From: Nitrospira sp.
GTDB lineage: Bacteria; Nitrospirota; Nitrospiria; Nitrospirales; Nitrospiraceae
Direction of reading: 5' to 3'
NCBI GenBank assembly: GCA_018242685.1
Contig: JAFEBM010000019.1
Location: 1-64,000 of the forward strand
Length of the DNA stretch: 64,000 nucleotides
Notes under the pieces: model-generated
Database searches by the model: none
What the model saw: only the letters and a program-made list of their open reading frames with translations
Told to the model about the DNA's origin: nothing
Shown here: positions 45,674 through 55,424 of the stretch, piece by piece
Numbering within the stretch: position 1 is the first letter of the stretch
Layout: every line of letters begins with the position of its first letter
Made by a program: the position numbers and the translations under genes

Positions 45674-45969
45674 TGTTTGTGGTAGGCAATACATTGTTAG
45701 GGTTCGCCACGGTGCTAGACTATGTGTTGACATTCTATACCTGGATCGTCATCGCCCGAGCGCTGATTTCTTGGGTGAATCCGGATCCATGGAATCCGAT
45801 CGTTCAATTCCTCAGTCGTGCCACCGAACCGGTCCTGGCTCCGATCAGACGGCGATTAGGCTGGAGCATGGGCGTCGATTTGTCGCCGTTGGTCGTCATC
45901 GTGGCCATCTGGTTTTTACAGATTGCGGTCGTACAGTCGATTAAGGACTTCGCGGTACGGATGAATTGA
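45673..45969 (+). CDS. yggT: YggT family membrane protein
   Basis: 98 residues, two hydrophobic segments around the motif ALISWVNPDPWNPIVQFL and TEPVLAPIRR. Family found beside proC and divIVA; implicated in osmotic tolerance or division, function not settled. Shares one base with proC. Confidence 0.9.
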   Translation: MFVVGNTLLGFATVLDYVLTFYTWIVIARALISWVNPDPWNPIVQFLSRATEPVLAPIRRRLGWSMGVDLSPLVVIVAIWFLQIAVVQSIKDFAVRMN

Positions 45970-45989
45970 CTCAACCAATGGGGGAGGCC

Positions 45990-46502
45990 ATGAAGATCAC
46001 ACCGCTCGACATTCAACAGATGGTCTTTCAAGTCAAGCTTCGTGGCTATGATCGTGAAGAGGTCAACCGCTTTTTAGAAGAGATTGCACAAACCGTCGAG
46101 TTTCTGAACCGCGATAATGCCCTGTTGCGTGACCGCATTGTGTCGCTTGAGCAGCAAATCTCGGAATTGAAACGGACAGAGGCGACCTTGTCTACCACGT
46201 TGATCTCGGCGCAGTCATTGGCCGAGGATGTCAAGCGAAGCGCGCAACGCGATGCCGAGTTGATCGTCAAAGAAGCGGAGTTGAAAGCCGGCGAACTGTT
46301 CAGACAAGCACGAGTCGAGCTGGGAAACACACAGAGAGACCTATCTATGCTGCAGAAACAGCGGCTGCTCATGATTGAGCGGATGCGGGCGACACTTCAT
46401 ACCTTCGAACGGATGCTGGATGTGGAAGCAGGTGAAGCGTACCAGGATCATGGTGTCATGCAGGAAGAAAAACTGGAAGGGGAATCCAGCCCTACCCGTT
46501 GA
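45990..46502 (+). CDS. divIVA: DivIVA domain protein
   Basis: About 170 residues. MKITPLDIQQMVFQVKLRGY and DREEVNRFLEEIA is the curved-membrane binding N-terminal domain, followed by a long coiled coil. Positions septum or polar machinery in other phyla. GGGGGAGG precedes the ATG at 45990; in-frame ATGs at 45966-45978 are less likely. Confidence 0.88.
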   Translation: MKITPLDIQQMVFQVKLRGYDREEVNRFLEEIAQTVEFLNRDNALLRDRIVSLEQQISELKRTEATLSTTLISAQSLAEDVKRSAQRDAELIVKEAELKAGELFRQARVELGNTQRDLSMLQKQRLLMIERMRATLHTFERMLDVEAGEAYQDHGVMQEEKLEGESSPTR

Positions 46503-46579
46503 CCGTTTTCGGTTGATGGTGCCGCCGCTGCTAACGCTCGATCGGTTGTCCTGATCATCCCCCGTCGATCATTACCCCG

Positions 46580-47716
46580 ATGCCCGATCTCAGTCTCATC
46601 CAAACAGCACTCAATCGAGCTGTTACCGATGGGGTGTTCCCGGGGGCCGTATTGGCAGTGCGATGCGGAGACAGATCGGTTTCTCGATTTCATGTCGGCC
46701 ATCTTTCGTCCGTCCCTCCGAGGCCCGACGTCAGCACCTCCACAATCTATGATCTGGCCTCGCTGACCAAACCCCTGGCAACCGTCACGGCGCTCGTTCT
46801 GTTGATGCAGAAAGGCAGTTGTCGGCTTGATGACTGTGTGGCCGACCATCTTCCGGAATGTATCGATGCTCCCATCGGCTCCGCGACGATCCATCACCTC
46901 CTGACGCATTCGTCTGGATTGCCGGGTTGGCGTGGATTCTATGAACGGCTAAGTCCGGTTGGAACAATTCCTTCGTCGGCGGGAGAGAGAGAACAGGCCA
47001 AACAGTCTATGCTCAGCCTCATTCGATCTGAGGCGCCGGTGTATGAACGGGGCACACGCAGCCTCTACAGCGATCTCGGTTTCATATTGCTCGGCCTTAT
47101 TGTTGAACGAAGAAGCCGACAATCGATAAGCGACTATTTTTTTGATCACATCGTCCGTCGGTTGGGAGAACCACGAATTGGCTTTATCCTGCCTGACCGT
47201 CTTCGTGTGCTTTCCGACGGTACAGATGAGGAGACCGGTGGTGTGGCGCCGACGGAAGTTGATGGATGGCGAGGGCGTCTCCTATGTGGAGAAGTGCACG
47301 ATCAGAACGCAGCCGCGTTAGGTGGAGAGGCCGGCCATGCTGGGCTATTCGGGAATGTCGATTCGGTGCTGGCGATTACAGGCGAATGGTTGCACGCGTA
47401 CCATGGCCGAAAGGCTATTCTCAATCAAGGAATTGTGCGTGAATTTACAAGACGGCAAAAGCAAGAGGGAGCATCGAGTTGGGCGCTTGGGTGGGATACA
47501 CCATCAACGACGTCATCTGCCGGGCGATATTTTGATGCGCGATCGTTCGGTCATCTCGGTTATACCGGGACTTCCGTCTGGATCGATCCAGTGCGAGAAT
47601 TGGAAGTCGTGTTGCTCTCCAATCGAGTGCATCCTTCGAGTAAGAATGAAGCGATCCGGGAATTCCGTCCCGTGATCCATGATTTGGTGTTTCAGGAATT
47701 CATCGGCTCGATTTAA
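46580..47716 (+). CDS. Serine hydrolase, class C beta-lactamase family
   Basis: 378 residues. Nucleophile motif SLTK (DLASLTKPLATV), Tyr motif in LYSDLGFILLG, and HLGYTGTSVW in place of KTG. It resembles esterases or D-Ala carboxypeptidases more than true beta-lactamases. No signal peptide is evident, suggesting a cytoplasmic protein. Overlaps the convergent next gene by 4 bp. Confidence 0.85.
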   Translation: MPDLSLIQTALNRAVTDGVFPGAVLAVRCGDRSVSRFHVGHLSSVPPRPDVSTSTIYDLASLTKPLATVTALVLLMQKGSCRLDDCVADHLPECIDAPIGSATIHHLLTHSSGLPGWRGFYERLSPVGTIPSSAGEREQAKQSMLSLIRSEAPVYERGTRSLYSDLGFILLGLIVERRSRQSISDYFFDHIVRRLGEPRIGFILPDRLRVLSDGTDEETGGVAPTEVDGWRGRLLCGEVHDQNAAALGGEAGHAGLFGNVDSVLAITGEWLHAYHGRKAILNQGIVREFTRRQKQEGASSWALGWDTPSTTSSAGRYFDARSFGHLGYTGTSVWIDPVRELEVVLLSNRVHPSSKNEAIREFRPVIHDLVFQEFIGSI

Positions 47717-48030
47717 GGTCGGTCTGGGTAGTCGAGCCACGTTTCTTTCTCGGCAAGGTAGCGTGTTCCCTTGAAATTAGCCCGTGTTCTCATGCGAGTG
47801 AATCCGGAATCTTGAAGTTTATCCACTAATTCCTTTATCGCTGCTGCGATGGTAGAGTGTGGCTGACTTTCAACAACGAAAGCTTCATACATAATCTTAG
47901 CCGAGTATCCCGATGGAATCCGATTGACCAGAATGGTGCGGTTGAAATATCGATCGCTCGGATCAACGCCTTCAAGCTGATGTTTCTCGACCAATCCTTC
48001 TTTCTTGAACATCAACGGCAACGTGCTCAT
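47713..48030 (-). CDS. Hypothetical protein
   Basis: 105 residues, no family recognised. Mixed alpha/beta pattern: RYFNRTILVNRIPSGYSAKI then a helix IAAAIKELVDKLQDSG and a basic RMRTRANFKGTRYL. Could be a small regulatory or binding protein. Convergent with the serine hydrolase. Confidence 0.6.
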   Translation of the reverse strand: MSTLPLMFKKEGLVEKHQLEGVDPSDRYFNRTILVNRIPSGYSAKIMYEAFVVESQPHSTIAAAIKELVDKLQDSGFTRMRTRANFKGTRYLAEKETWLDYPDRP

Positions 48031-48185
48031 GCTTTCTTACCCCTCCGAAATAACAGTTGACGACAAGCCTCACTGACTTAATTATAGGAGGTGGTTCGTG
48101 CAACCTGCAACTCGTTGACAAGCGTGGCTTCGATTACTATGATGCCTCCCCCTCATCCAGTCAGAGGTTCGTCCGGCTCCATCTC

Positions 48186-48728
48186 ATGAACATTCCCAAT
48201 AGCCTCACGATTCTTCGAATCCTCTTGATTCCTGTCTACATAGGGTTCATGACCTACAGTTCGTATGGGTTTGCACTGCTGACACTACTCGTCGCAGGAC
48301 TGACGGATGCCGTCGACGGTCATCTGGCGCGTAAACTGAATCAGCGGACACGATTGGGGACTTTACTTGATCCTCTTGCAGACAAGCTGCTACTGACGTC
48401 GAGCTTCATCTCGCTGGCGATCTTGCATCTGGTGCCATCGTGGCTTGTCATCTTGGTCGTGAGCCGCGACATTATTCTCCTCCTGGGAACTGTGGTGGCT
48501 CACGTGACCAGCACACCCATTACTGTGACTCCGACGTTCTTGGGAAAAGGAACGACCTTCCTTCAGTTGAGCTACGTCCTGTTAACTGTTCTCTTGACAT
48601 GGCGAGGGCTCGACCGCTCTATACTCACTCCACTCGTCGTGCTGACGGTGGGGTTCACCCTTGCCTCTGGGTTACATTACCTTTATAGAGGGTATCGAGA
48701 TACCAATGCGGCTCCTCCGCTTGTCTAG
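48186..48728 (+). CDS. pgsA: CDP-diacylglycerol:glycerol-3-phosphate 3-phosphatidyltransferase
   Basis: 180 residues, four or more membrane helices. MNIPNSLTILRILLIPVYI is a hallmark start and the full CDP-alcohol motif begins DAVDGHLARKLNQ and ends DPLADK. Makes phosphatidylglycerol phosphate. The Met at 48186 is chosen from the homology; earlier in-frame Mets lack it. Confidence 0.9.
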   Translation: MNIPNSLTILRILLIPVYIGFMTYSSYGFALLTLLVAGLTDAVDGHLARKLNQRTRLGTLLDPLADKLLLTSSFISLAILHLVPSWLVILVVSRDIILLLGTVVAHVTSTPITVTPTFLGKGTTFLQLSYVLLTVLLTWRGLDRSILTPLVVLTVGFTLASGLHYLYRGYRDTNAAPPLV

Positions 48729-48784
48729 CGACCACTGTTGTGCATGCGACCTTTTCAGCAGCTCGGTAAATAATTCAATAGTTT

Positions 48785-48813
48785 TTGACAGGTTTTCAGC
48801 CTGCCAGTAGACT
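48785..48813 (+). promoter_or_regulatory. Sigma70-type promoter of pilC
   Basis: TTGACA (48785-48790), a 17-bp spacer, TAGACT (48808-48813), about 60 bp before the pilC ATG. Confidence 0.65.
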
Positions 48814-48873
48814 CGCTTCGTAGTTCTAGCCTTACTCTATACCGGCTCGGGAGCCACAACAGGACGAGAATCT

Positions 48874-50088
48874 ATGGCCACGTTTGCATATGTGGGGCGG
48901 ACCAAATCTGGAGCGGTGAAAAAGGGGGAACTGGTCGCAAGATCTCGCGATGAAGCTGTGGACCAACTACGCAAACAAAGCGTGGTGGTGACGAGTCTCG
49001 AGGAGAGGGCGGCCAAAGAGGGATTCAGGCTTAAGTTCGGGAGCGGAGTGAGCGAAAAGGACTTGGTCGTTTTTACCAGGCAATTCGGGACCATGATCAA
49101 TGCCGGTTTGCCCTTGATCCAGTGTCTGGAAATCTTATCGACGCAATCAGAGAATGCGGCGTTGAGAAAATCTGTCGGTGAGATCAAAGTCCAGGTCGAG
49201 GGAGGTTCGACGTTTTCAGATGCCCTCCGCAAACACCCAAAAATCTTCGATGATCTGTACGTCAATATGGTCCATGCCGGTGAAGTCGGAGGGTTGTTGG
49301 ATACCATTCTCGGTCGTCTTTCTAAGCATATCGAGAAGGCCATGAAGTTGAAGGGGCAAATCAAAAGCGCACTGGTCTATCCTGCCGCTATCGTCGGGAT
49401 TGCAGCCATCGTGATCACGGTCCTCATGATTTGGGTTATCCCTGTATTCGAAAAAATGTTCAAAGAAATGTCCGGTGGCAAGATGGCGCTGCCTGGACCG
49501 ACGCAACTTGTTATCGACATGAGTAATTTCGTCCAAGGAAATTGGTACATCATCCTAGGGGGGATCGTCGCGACCGGAGTGGCGGTCAAGAAATACTATG
49601 CGACTCCAAAAGGCAAGTTGGCGATCGACAAACTTTTGCTGAAACTGCCGGTATTCGGAGACCTCATCAGGAAAGCGTCAGTCGCGAAATTCACGAGGAC
49701 GTTGGGGACCCTGCTGGCGAGCGGGGTTCCGCTGCTCGAAGCATTGACGATTTGCGCAAAAACCTCCGGGAATAAGGTCGTGGAGGGGGCGCTCCTTGAT
49801 GCCAAAGTCAGTATCAGCGGAGGGAAGACGATTGCCGAACCGCTCGCCAAAAGCGGGACATTCCCCAAAATGGTGACCCACATGATATCAGTCGGAGAGT
49901 CAACGGGCGCGTTGGATAGCATGCTCGGGAAAATCGCCGATTTCTACGAGGATGAGGTGGATCAAGCCGTGACGAATCTCACCGCCCTCCTGGAACCGAT
50001 GATGATGGTGTTCTTGGGTGTCACCGTCGGATTTATCGTGGTCGCAATGTATCTGCCGATCTTTTCGATGGCGTCCGCAATCGGGTAA
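48874..50088 (+). CDS. pilC: Type IV pilus inner-membrane platform protein PilC (GspF family)
   Basis: 404 residues with two GspF domains: FTRQFGTMINAGLPLIQCL and FTRTLGTLLASGVPLLEAL, each followed by transmembrane helices. Central platform for the PilB/PilT motors. Those motors are not in the window, but pilSR follow. Confidence 0.92.
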   Translation: MATFAYVGRTKSGAVKKGELVARSRDEAVDQLRKQSVVVTSLEERAAKEGFRLKFGSGVSEKDLVVFTRQFGTMINAGLPLIQCLEILSTQSENAALRKSVGEIKVQVEGGSTFSDALRKHPKIFDDLYVNMVHAGEVGGLLDTILGRLSKHIEKAMKLKGQIKSALVYPAAIVGIAAIVITVLMIWVIPVFEKMFKEMSGGKMALPGPTQLVIDMSNFVQGNWYIILGGIVATGVAVKKYYATPKGKLAIDKLLLKLPVFGDLIRKASVAKFTRTLGTLLASGVPLLEALTICAKTSGNKVVEGALLDAKVSISGGKTIAEPLAKSGTFPKMVTHMISVGESTGALDSMLGKIADFYEDEVDQAVTNLTALLEPMMMVFLGVTVGFIVVAMYLPIFSMASAIG

Positions 50089-50117
50089 GTGAGTCGACGA
50101 TTCGACTTTGCGAAGCG

Positions 50118-50148
50118 GCTTCGTCCCTTCAAGCGAAAGGGATGAAGC
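50118..50148 (+). terminator. Hairpin after pilC, possible terminator
   Basis: GCTTCGTCCCTT and AAGGGATGAAGC pair over 12 bp with one G-T, loop of 7. There is no strong U-run after it, so it may be an attenuating or stabilising hairpin. Confidence 0.45.
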
Positions 50149-50288
50149 GCTGACTTTCCGTCGAGCCCCCTGCATCATTACGATAAAGAGCGACGTACTT
50201 TCCAAGACATAGTGGTGTCGGTCAACCCCTCCGTGGAGTCAGGCGGGACGGCATGATGATGGCCATCTTGTAGGCGAGGTTTCGTTTC

Positions 50289-51971
50289 GTGGGAGATATC
50301 AAAGCCAGAATTTACTGGTTGATGGGATGGCGGGTCGTCCTTGTTACGCTTCTTTTGGGATTGTCCCTCGCGTTCGAGGTGACCAAGGGAGAACGCGTTG
50401 AAACGTTCTATGCCCTGATCATCTTCACCTATGCGGTTACGATTCTCTACACGTTTCTGTTCCGGTGGCTCGCCGCTCCTCAAGCTCTCGTGCAATTCGC
50501 GTGGGCTCAGATTGCGGTTGATTTCTTGCTTGAGACGGTATTAATCGCAAGGACGGGCGGAATTGAAAGTCCGTTTGCCGTGCTCTATGTCATCAGCGTG
50601 ACGGTCGCGAGTTTGGTCCCGCGTCGCCGCGTGGGTCTTTTGACCGCGAGTCTCTGCATCATCCTGTTTGGGATGCTGACCAATATCCAACTCTATAGCC
50701 TCGCCGAGATATGGGGGTGGCTGCCGCATGCTCGCCTCACTGCCGCAGAAACGCTCCATGCATTCGGAGTCTACGGCCTGGCCTTTCTGGTCGTCGGTTT
50801 TTTGAGCGGCGCCCTTGCAGATCAGCTCCGGCTTGCCGACCAGTCGATCCGCGAAAAAGAACAGGGGATCAGCCGCCTTCAGGCGTTTCATGAAAACATC
50901 GTCCGCAGTATCAGCAGCGGTGTGTTTACGACCGATGAGGAAGGACGGATCACATCATTCAATCCTGCGGCACAGGAAGCCACGGGCTACGGTTTTGAAC
51001 AGGTACAGGGACGCCCCTGGCGGGAAGTGTTCGCTTGGCATCCTCGTCAACAGGACGAAGATGTCTCCGATAACATGCGGTTTGAAGTGGAGTGCAAGCG
51101 GTCAGACGGCAATCGGTTGGTTCTCGGCATGACGCTCGCGCCGTTGCACGAGCGAGGAGCGAAAACGGGTCTGGTCGGCGTGTTCAAGGATCTCACTCAG
51201 ATCCGCGACCTCGAAGAAGAAATGCGGCGCAAGGAGTGGCTCGCCAGTCTTGGGGAAATGTCGGCGGGGATGGCCCATGAAATCCGGAATCCCTTGGGTG
51301 CACTGGCTGGAGCAATGCAAATGCTTCGGAAAGATTTCGATGCCGATGAGACCAGTCAACGCCTCATCGAGATTGCAGTTCGGGAAGCGACCCGATTAGA
51401 TGCCATTATTACAGAGTTCCTTCAATATGCCAGGCCACCCGCACTCAATTTGGCTGAGTACGATTTAAACAAAGTCCTTGCTGAGACTCTTGATCTGGTA
51501 CAACATGAAGCACGAAACAGAACGAACATCACCATCGCGACTGTTCCGTGCACCGGGGTTTTGCCTGCGCAAGTGGATCAGGATCAAATGAAGCAAGTGT
51601 TCTGGAATCTCGCGGTGAATGCCTTTGATGCCATGCTCAAGGGCGGACAACTGACGATCGCAACCGGATGCAGAAAGGTCGATGTCGCCGGGCGAAAGGC
51701 CGAGGTGGTAGAGGTTTCATTCCAGGATACTGGGGAAGGCATCTCGAAGCAGAATCTCGACAAAATCTTTCTGCCGTTTTTTACCACCAAAAAGCGAGGC
51801 TCTGGATTGGGTTTGGCCGCAGTCCATCGCATCGTCGATCTTCACGGAGGGTGGATCAAGGTGGAAAGTCAGGAAGGGCAAGGGACACGGTTTGGAGTCT
51901 GCTTGCCTCGTACGGCAGATTCAGGGGTGCGACTCTGGCACGAAGGTAGAGAACCGTGGAAAAGATCCTAG
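50289..51971 (+). CDS. pilS: Sensor histidine kinase PilS-like
   Basis: 560 residues. About six N-terminal transmembrane helices, a PAS domain (SISSGVFTTDEEGRITSFNP), HisKA with the phospho-His in GEMSAGMAHEIRNPLGALAG, and HATPase (FWNLAVNAFDAM, GSGLGLAAVHRIV). Pairs with PilR, whose gene overlaps by 16 bp. Start is GTG. Confidence 0.88.
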   Translation: MGDIKARIYWLMGWRVVLVTLLLGLSLAFEVTKGERVETFYALIIFTYAVTILYTFLFRWLAAPQALVQFAWAQIAVDFLLETVLIARTGGIESPFAVLYVISVTVASLVPRRRVGLLTASLCIILFGMLTNIQLYSLAEIWGWLPHARLTAAETLHAFGVYGLAFLVVGFLSGALADQLRLADQSIREKEQGISRLQAFHENIVRSISSGVFTTDEEGRITSFNPAAQEATGYGFEQVQGRPWREVFAWHPRQQDEDVSDNMRFEVECKRSDGNRLVLGMTLAPLHERGAKTGLVGVFKDLTQIRDLEEEMRRKEWLASLGEMSAGMAHEIRNPLGALAGAMQMLRKDFDADETSQRLIEIAVREATRLDAIITEFLQYARPPALNLAEYDLNKVLAETLDLVQHEARNRTNITIATVPCTGVLPAQVDQDQMKQVFWNLAVNAFDAMLKGGQLTIATGCRKVDVAGRKAEVVEVSFQDTGEGISKQNLDKIFLPFFTTKKRGSGLGLAAVHRIVDLHGGWIKVESQEGQGTRFGVCLPRTADSGVRLWHEGREPWKRS

Positions 51972-53341
51972 TCGTTGATGACGAACAAAGTTTGCGCGAT
52001 GTCTTGAGCATCATGCTCAAACGGGCCGGATATATCGTGACGAGCGCCAAGGACGGCGAAGAAGCCATCGAGCTTCTGAATAGAGAAATCTTTGATCTGG
52101 TCATCACCGATTTGCGGATGTCGAAGATCGATGGAATGGAGGTCCTGAAGGCCGTAAAGTCCGTCTCGCCCGAAACAGTCGTGTTGATCATCACGGCCTT
52201 TGCCACTGCGGATTCTGCCGTCGAGGCCATGAAACAGGGCGCGTACGACTATCTGACGAAACCGTTCCAGGTCGATGAAGTCCAGTTGATCATTCGGAAT
52301 GCGCTGGAAAAGCGGCGTCTCACGGCCGAGAACATGCTTCTCAAGCGAGAGATGGCGAGCCAGTCGTCATTCGCGCAGCTGGTCGGCCAAAGCGAGGCGA
52401 TGCAGAAAGTGTTCGATGTCGTACGGAAAATTGCTGACTCGAAAAGCAATGTCCTTATCTGCGGTGAAAGCGGAACGGGGAAAGAGTTGGTCGCGCGCGC
52501 AATTCATTACAACAGCGCCAGAAGCGCCCTCCCGTTTGTGGCCGTGAATTGCAGTGCGGTGCCGGAAACGTTGTTGGAGAGCGAGCTGTTCGGCCACATG
52601 AAGGGATCGTTCACCGGAGCGATTTCGAACAAAGCGGGGTTGTTCGAAATCGCCGACGGCGGGACCATTTTTCTCGACGAGATCGGCGATACGACCCCGA
52701 CGATTCAAGTGAAGCTGCTGCGTGTCATCCAAGAACGGGAGTTTCGACGAGTGGGCGGCAATCAAGACGTCAAAGTCGACGTACGTGTGGTGGCCGCCAC
52801 CAATAAGGATCTTGAAAAAGCGGTCGCGGAAGGTTCGTTTCGAGAGGATCTGTACTATCGTTTGGATGTGATTCCTATCCGTCTCCCGCCCTTGCGGATG
52901 CGTACCGGCGATATTCCGTTACTGGTCAATCACTTTCTGGAACGGTTTTCGAAGGAGAGCGGGAAGCCCAAACCCGTGATCAGCTCAGAGGCGATGCACG
53001 TCTTGCTGGGCCATGAATGGCGCGGCAACGTCCGTGAGTTGGAGAATCTGATCGAACGGGTCGTTGCATTCTCCATGGAAGGGCCTGTGACCGACGCCGA
53101 AGTGCGCGGATGGCTTCATCGACCCGCGACGCAGTCGCAGCAGCCGGCGATGCCGATGGATCTGACTGACGAGGGGTTGGACCTCGAAGGGCTCATCAAC
53201 GGAATCGAAAAGGATCTATTGCTGAAGGCGCTTGAACGATCGAAGTGGGTCAAAAAGAAAGCCGCGCGGATGCTCCGTCTGAACACCAGATCGTTTCGGT
53301 ATCGTTTGGAGAAATATGCTATAAAAGGAGGTCGTGACTAA
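51956..53341 (+). CDS. pilR: Sigma54-dependent response regulator PilR-like
   Basis: 461 residues. Receiver with Asp in LVITDLRMSK, AAA+ domain with GESGTGKELVARAIH, the sigma54 loop GSFTGA, and LDEIGDTTP; C-terminal Fis-type helix-turn-helix (KKAARMLRLNTRSFRYRLEK). Expected to activate sigma54 promoters such as pilA. GTG start. Confidence 0.9.
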   Translation: MEKILVVDDEQSLRDVLSIMLKRAGYIVTSAKDGEEAIELLNREIFDLVITDLRMSKIDGMEVLKAVKSVSPETVVLIITAFATADSAVEAMKQGAYDYLTKPFQVDEVQLIIRNALEKRRLTAENMLLKREMASQSSFAQLVGQSEAMQKVFDVVRKIADSKSNVLICGESGTGKELVARAIHYNSARSALPFVAVNCSAVPETLLESELFGHMKGSFTGAISNKAGLFEIADGGTIFLDEIGDTTPTIQVKLLRVIQEREFRRVGGNQDVKVDVRVVAATNKDLEKAVAEGSFREDLYYRLDVIPIRLPPLRMRTGDIPLLVNHFLERFSKESGKPKPVISSEAMHVLLGHEWRGNVRELENLIERVVAFSMEGPVTDAEVRGWLHRPATQSQQPAMPMDLTDEGLDLEGLINGIEKDLLLKALERSKWVKKKAARMLRLNTRSFRYRLEKYAIKGGRD

Positions 53342-54248
53342 CCCTGCCTTCCGATCGACAAGCTCACCTCCTTCCATTACCGTGTTCACACCAGCCAAGA
53401 TCAACCTCGTTCTTCGGATTCTCGACCGTCGGCCTGACGGGTATCACAACCTCTGGTCTCTGATGCAGACCGTGCAATTGGAGGACGAGCTCGCCCTTTC
53501 CCTTAGCGACACCCATTCGACTATCATCTTGCGATGCGATGAACCTTCCTTGAAGACGGACTCTTCCAATCTGGTGTATCGCGCTGCAGCGGCGGTACTC
53601 GAATGCAGTGGTCGAACCGTTGGATTGGATATGGTCCTCGCAAAGCGAATTCCGATGGGAGCCGGGTTGGGAGGCGGAAGCAGCGATGCGGCGGCGACTA
53701 TTATTGGGCTGAACCGATTATTGAATTTGGGATGGTCAATGGAGAAGATGGTCCACATCAGCCAAACACTCGGAAGCGATGTCCCGTTCTTCTTTTTCGC
53801 TCCTTCTGCGATCGTGGAAGGGCGTGGTGAAAAGGTGGCACCGGTGCAAATCAAAGGGAGCCGATGGGTCGTGCTGGTTAATCCGGGGTTCCCGATTGAA
53901 ACGAAGTGGGCGTATCAGCAGCTTGCTGTAAGCCGGACCGGGGGGCAGCCGCTTTCGGCTGGCGCTGCGGGGCTGGGGAAAGCACTTGATCTCTCATGGG
54001 AAGAGGTGCTCCAAGCGACCGAAAACGACTTTGAAACGCCGCTGTTTAGAATTCACCCGGTGCTCCATAGGATCAAGCAAAAACTCCTGGCTGAAGGGGC
54101 CGAGGCGGCGCTATTGTCAGGGAGTGGTGCAACGGTCTTTGGCGTGTTTCATGACGAGACGACAGCACGGCGGGCCGAGATCGGTTTTCAGACCGAACCC
54201 CATCTCAAGGTCTATACCGTTTCCACTCTCTCTGCCCTCCGGCAGTAA
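53334..54248 (+). CDS. ispE: 4-diphosphocytidyl-2-C-methyl-D-erythritol kinase
   Basis: 304 residues, GHMP kinase of the MEP isoprenoid pathway. AKINLVLRILDRRPDGYHNL and the ATP loop IPMGAGLGGGSSDAAATI; late LLSGSGATVFGVF. GTG start with AAAAGGAGG upstream, overlapping the pilR end. Confidence 0.93.
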   Translation: MTNPAFRSTSSPPSITVFTPAKINLVLRILDRRPDGYHNLWSLMQTVQLEDELALSLSDTHSTIILRCDEPSLKTDSSNLVYRAAAAVLECSGRTVGLDMVLAKRIPMGAGLGGGSSDAAATIIGLNRLLNLGWSMEKMVHISQTLGSDVPFFFFAPSAIVEGRGEKVAPVQIKGSRWVVLVNPGFPIETKWAYQQLAVSRTGGQPLSAGAAGLGKALDLSWEEVLQATENDFETPLFRIHPVLHRIKQKLLAEGAEAALLSGSGATVFGVFHDETTARRAEIGFQTEPHLKVYTVSTLSALRQ

Positions 54249-54273
54249 CGCATATGCGTGCGATGGTCATTTG

Positions 54274-54301
54274 TTGACAGAGCCACGCGATTTCCTATAC
54301 A
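54274..54301 (+). promoter_or_regulatory. Promoter upstream of prs
   Basis: TTGACA (54274-54279), a 16-bp spacer and TATACA (54296-54301), leaving a leader of roughly 135 nt before prs. I found no tRNA here, though one is common at this position in some bacteria. Confidence 0.6.
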
Positions 54302-54442
54302 GTTTCACCCCTTGACCACTGTGCTAGTGGTGTGTTCAGCGAACGAGAGAGTTGGTTTAGAAGAGAGACAACGCTGCTCATTGCATAAGAACTAGCAGAG
54401 AATCCAATACGTTATAGAACGACAACGGTTCAGGAAAGTCCG

Positions 54443-55384
54443 ATGAACAGAGAACTGAAAATTTTCTCCGGGAATGCCAATCTTGTGCTCGCTCAGGAGA
54501 TCTCAGCGTACTTGGGGCAAAAATTAGGCGAGGCGACGGTCTCGTCTTTCAGCGATGGGGAGATTCGGGTCAAGATCGACGAAAATGTGCGCGGCGCCGA
54601 CGTGTTCGTTGTGCAGTCTTGTTGTCAACCGGTCAACGATTCCTTGATGGAGTTGTTGATCATCATCGATGCGTTGAAACGTTCGTCCGCCAACCGCATT
54701 ACCGCCGTCATTCCCTATTTCGGGTATGCCCGTCAGGATCGTAAAGATCAACCGCGCGTCCCCATCACTGCCAAATTGGTCGCCGATCTCATCACCACTG
54801 CCGGAGCTGATCGTGTGCTTTCGATGGATCTTCACGCCGGGCAGATTCAGGGATTTTTCAACGTGCCGGTCGATCATTTGTATGCGCTCCCGGTTTTGCT
54901 GGACTACATTGTGAAGAAAAAAATCTCGGATCTCGTCGTTGTCTCGCCGGATGCAGGTGGAGTCGAACGAGCCCGAGCATTTGCAAAGCGCCTTCAGGCC
55001 AATCTGGCCATTATCGACAAGCGCCGCGAGGGGCCGAACCAAGCCCACATCATGAACATCATCGGAGACGTGCAAGGGAAAAGCGTGTTGCTCCTCGATG
55101 ACATGATCGATACGGCGGGCACCATTGTCCAAGGGGCACAGGCCTGTCTTGATCAAGGCGCTCGCGACGTGATCACGGCCTGCACGCACGCAGTGCTGTC
55201 GGGGCCGGCTCTGGAACGGTTACAGGCGTCGTGTCTCTCCCAAGTGGTGGTGACCAACACGATTCCGCTGCGAGGGAAAGAGTTGGCCTGTCCGAAGTTG
55301 CACCAATTGTCGGTAGCGCCTCTGCTGGGCGAAGCCATCAGACGGATCCATGAAGACGAGTCGGTGAGTTCACTATTCGCCTAA
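54443..55384 (+). CDS. prs: Ribose-phosphate pyrophosphokinase
   Basis: 313 residues, standard length. [36 protein letters not shown], and the PRPP loop [12 protein letters not shown]. Makes PRPP for nucleotides, His and Trp. Followed by rplY and pth in one operon. Confidence 0.96.
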   Translation: MNRELKIFSGNANLVLAQEISAYLGQKLGEATVSSFSDGEIRVKIDENVRGADVFVVQSCCQPVNDSLMELLIIIDALKRSSANRITAVIPYFGYARQDRKDQPRVPITAKLVADLITTAGADRVLSMDLHAGQIQGFFNVPVDHLYALPVLLDYIVKKKISDLVVVSPDAGGVERARAFAKRLQANLAIIDKRREGPNQAHIMNIIGDVQGKSVLLLDDMIDTAGTIVQGAQACLDQGARDVITACTHAVLSGPALERLQASCLSQVVVTNTIPLRGKELACPKLHQLSVAPLLGEAIRRIHEDESVSSLFA

Positions 55385-55424
55385 GCCTATCGACTGGGCG
55401 CTGCGTAGAAGACGGAGGAAGATC

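Noticed and set aside
54249..54442. A tRNA gene between ispE and prs, common at this place in some bacteria
   Set aside because: No cloverleaf or T-loop GGTTCGA-type sequence could be found; a sigma70-type promoter explains the gap.
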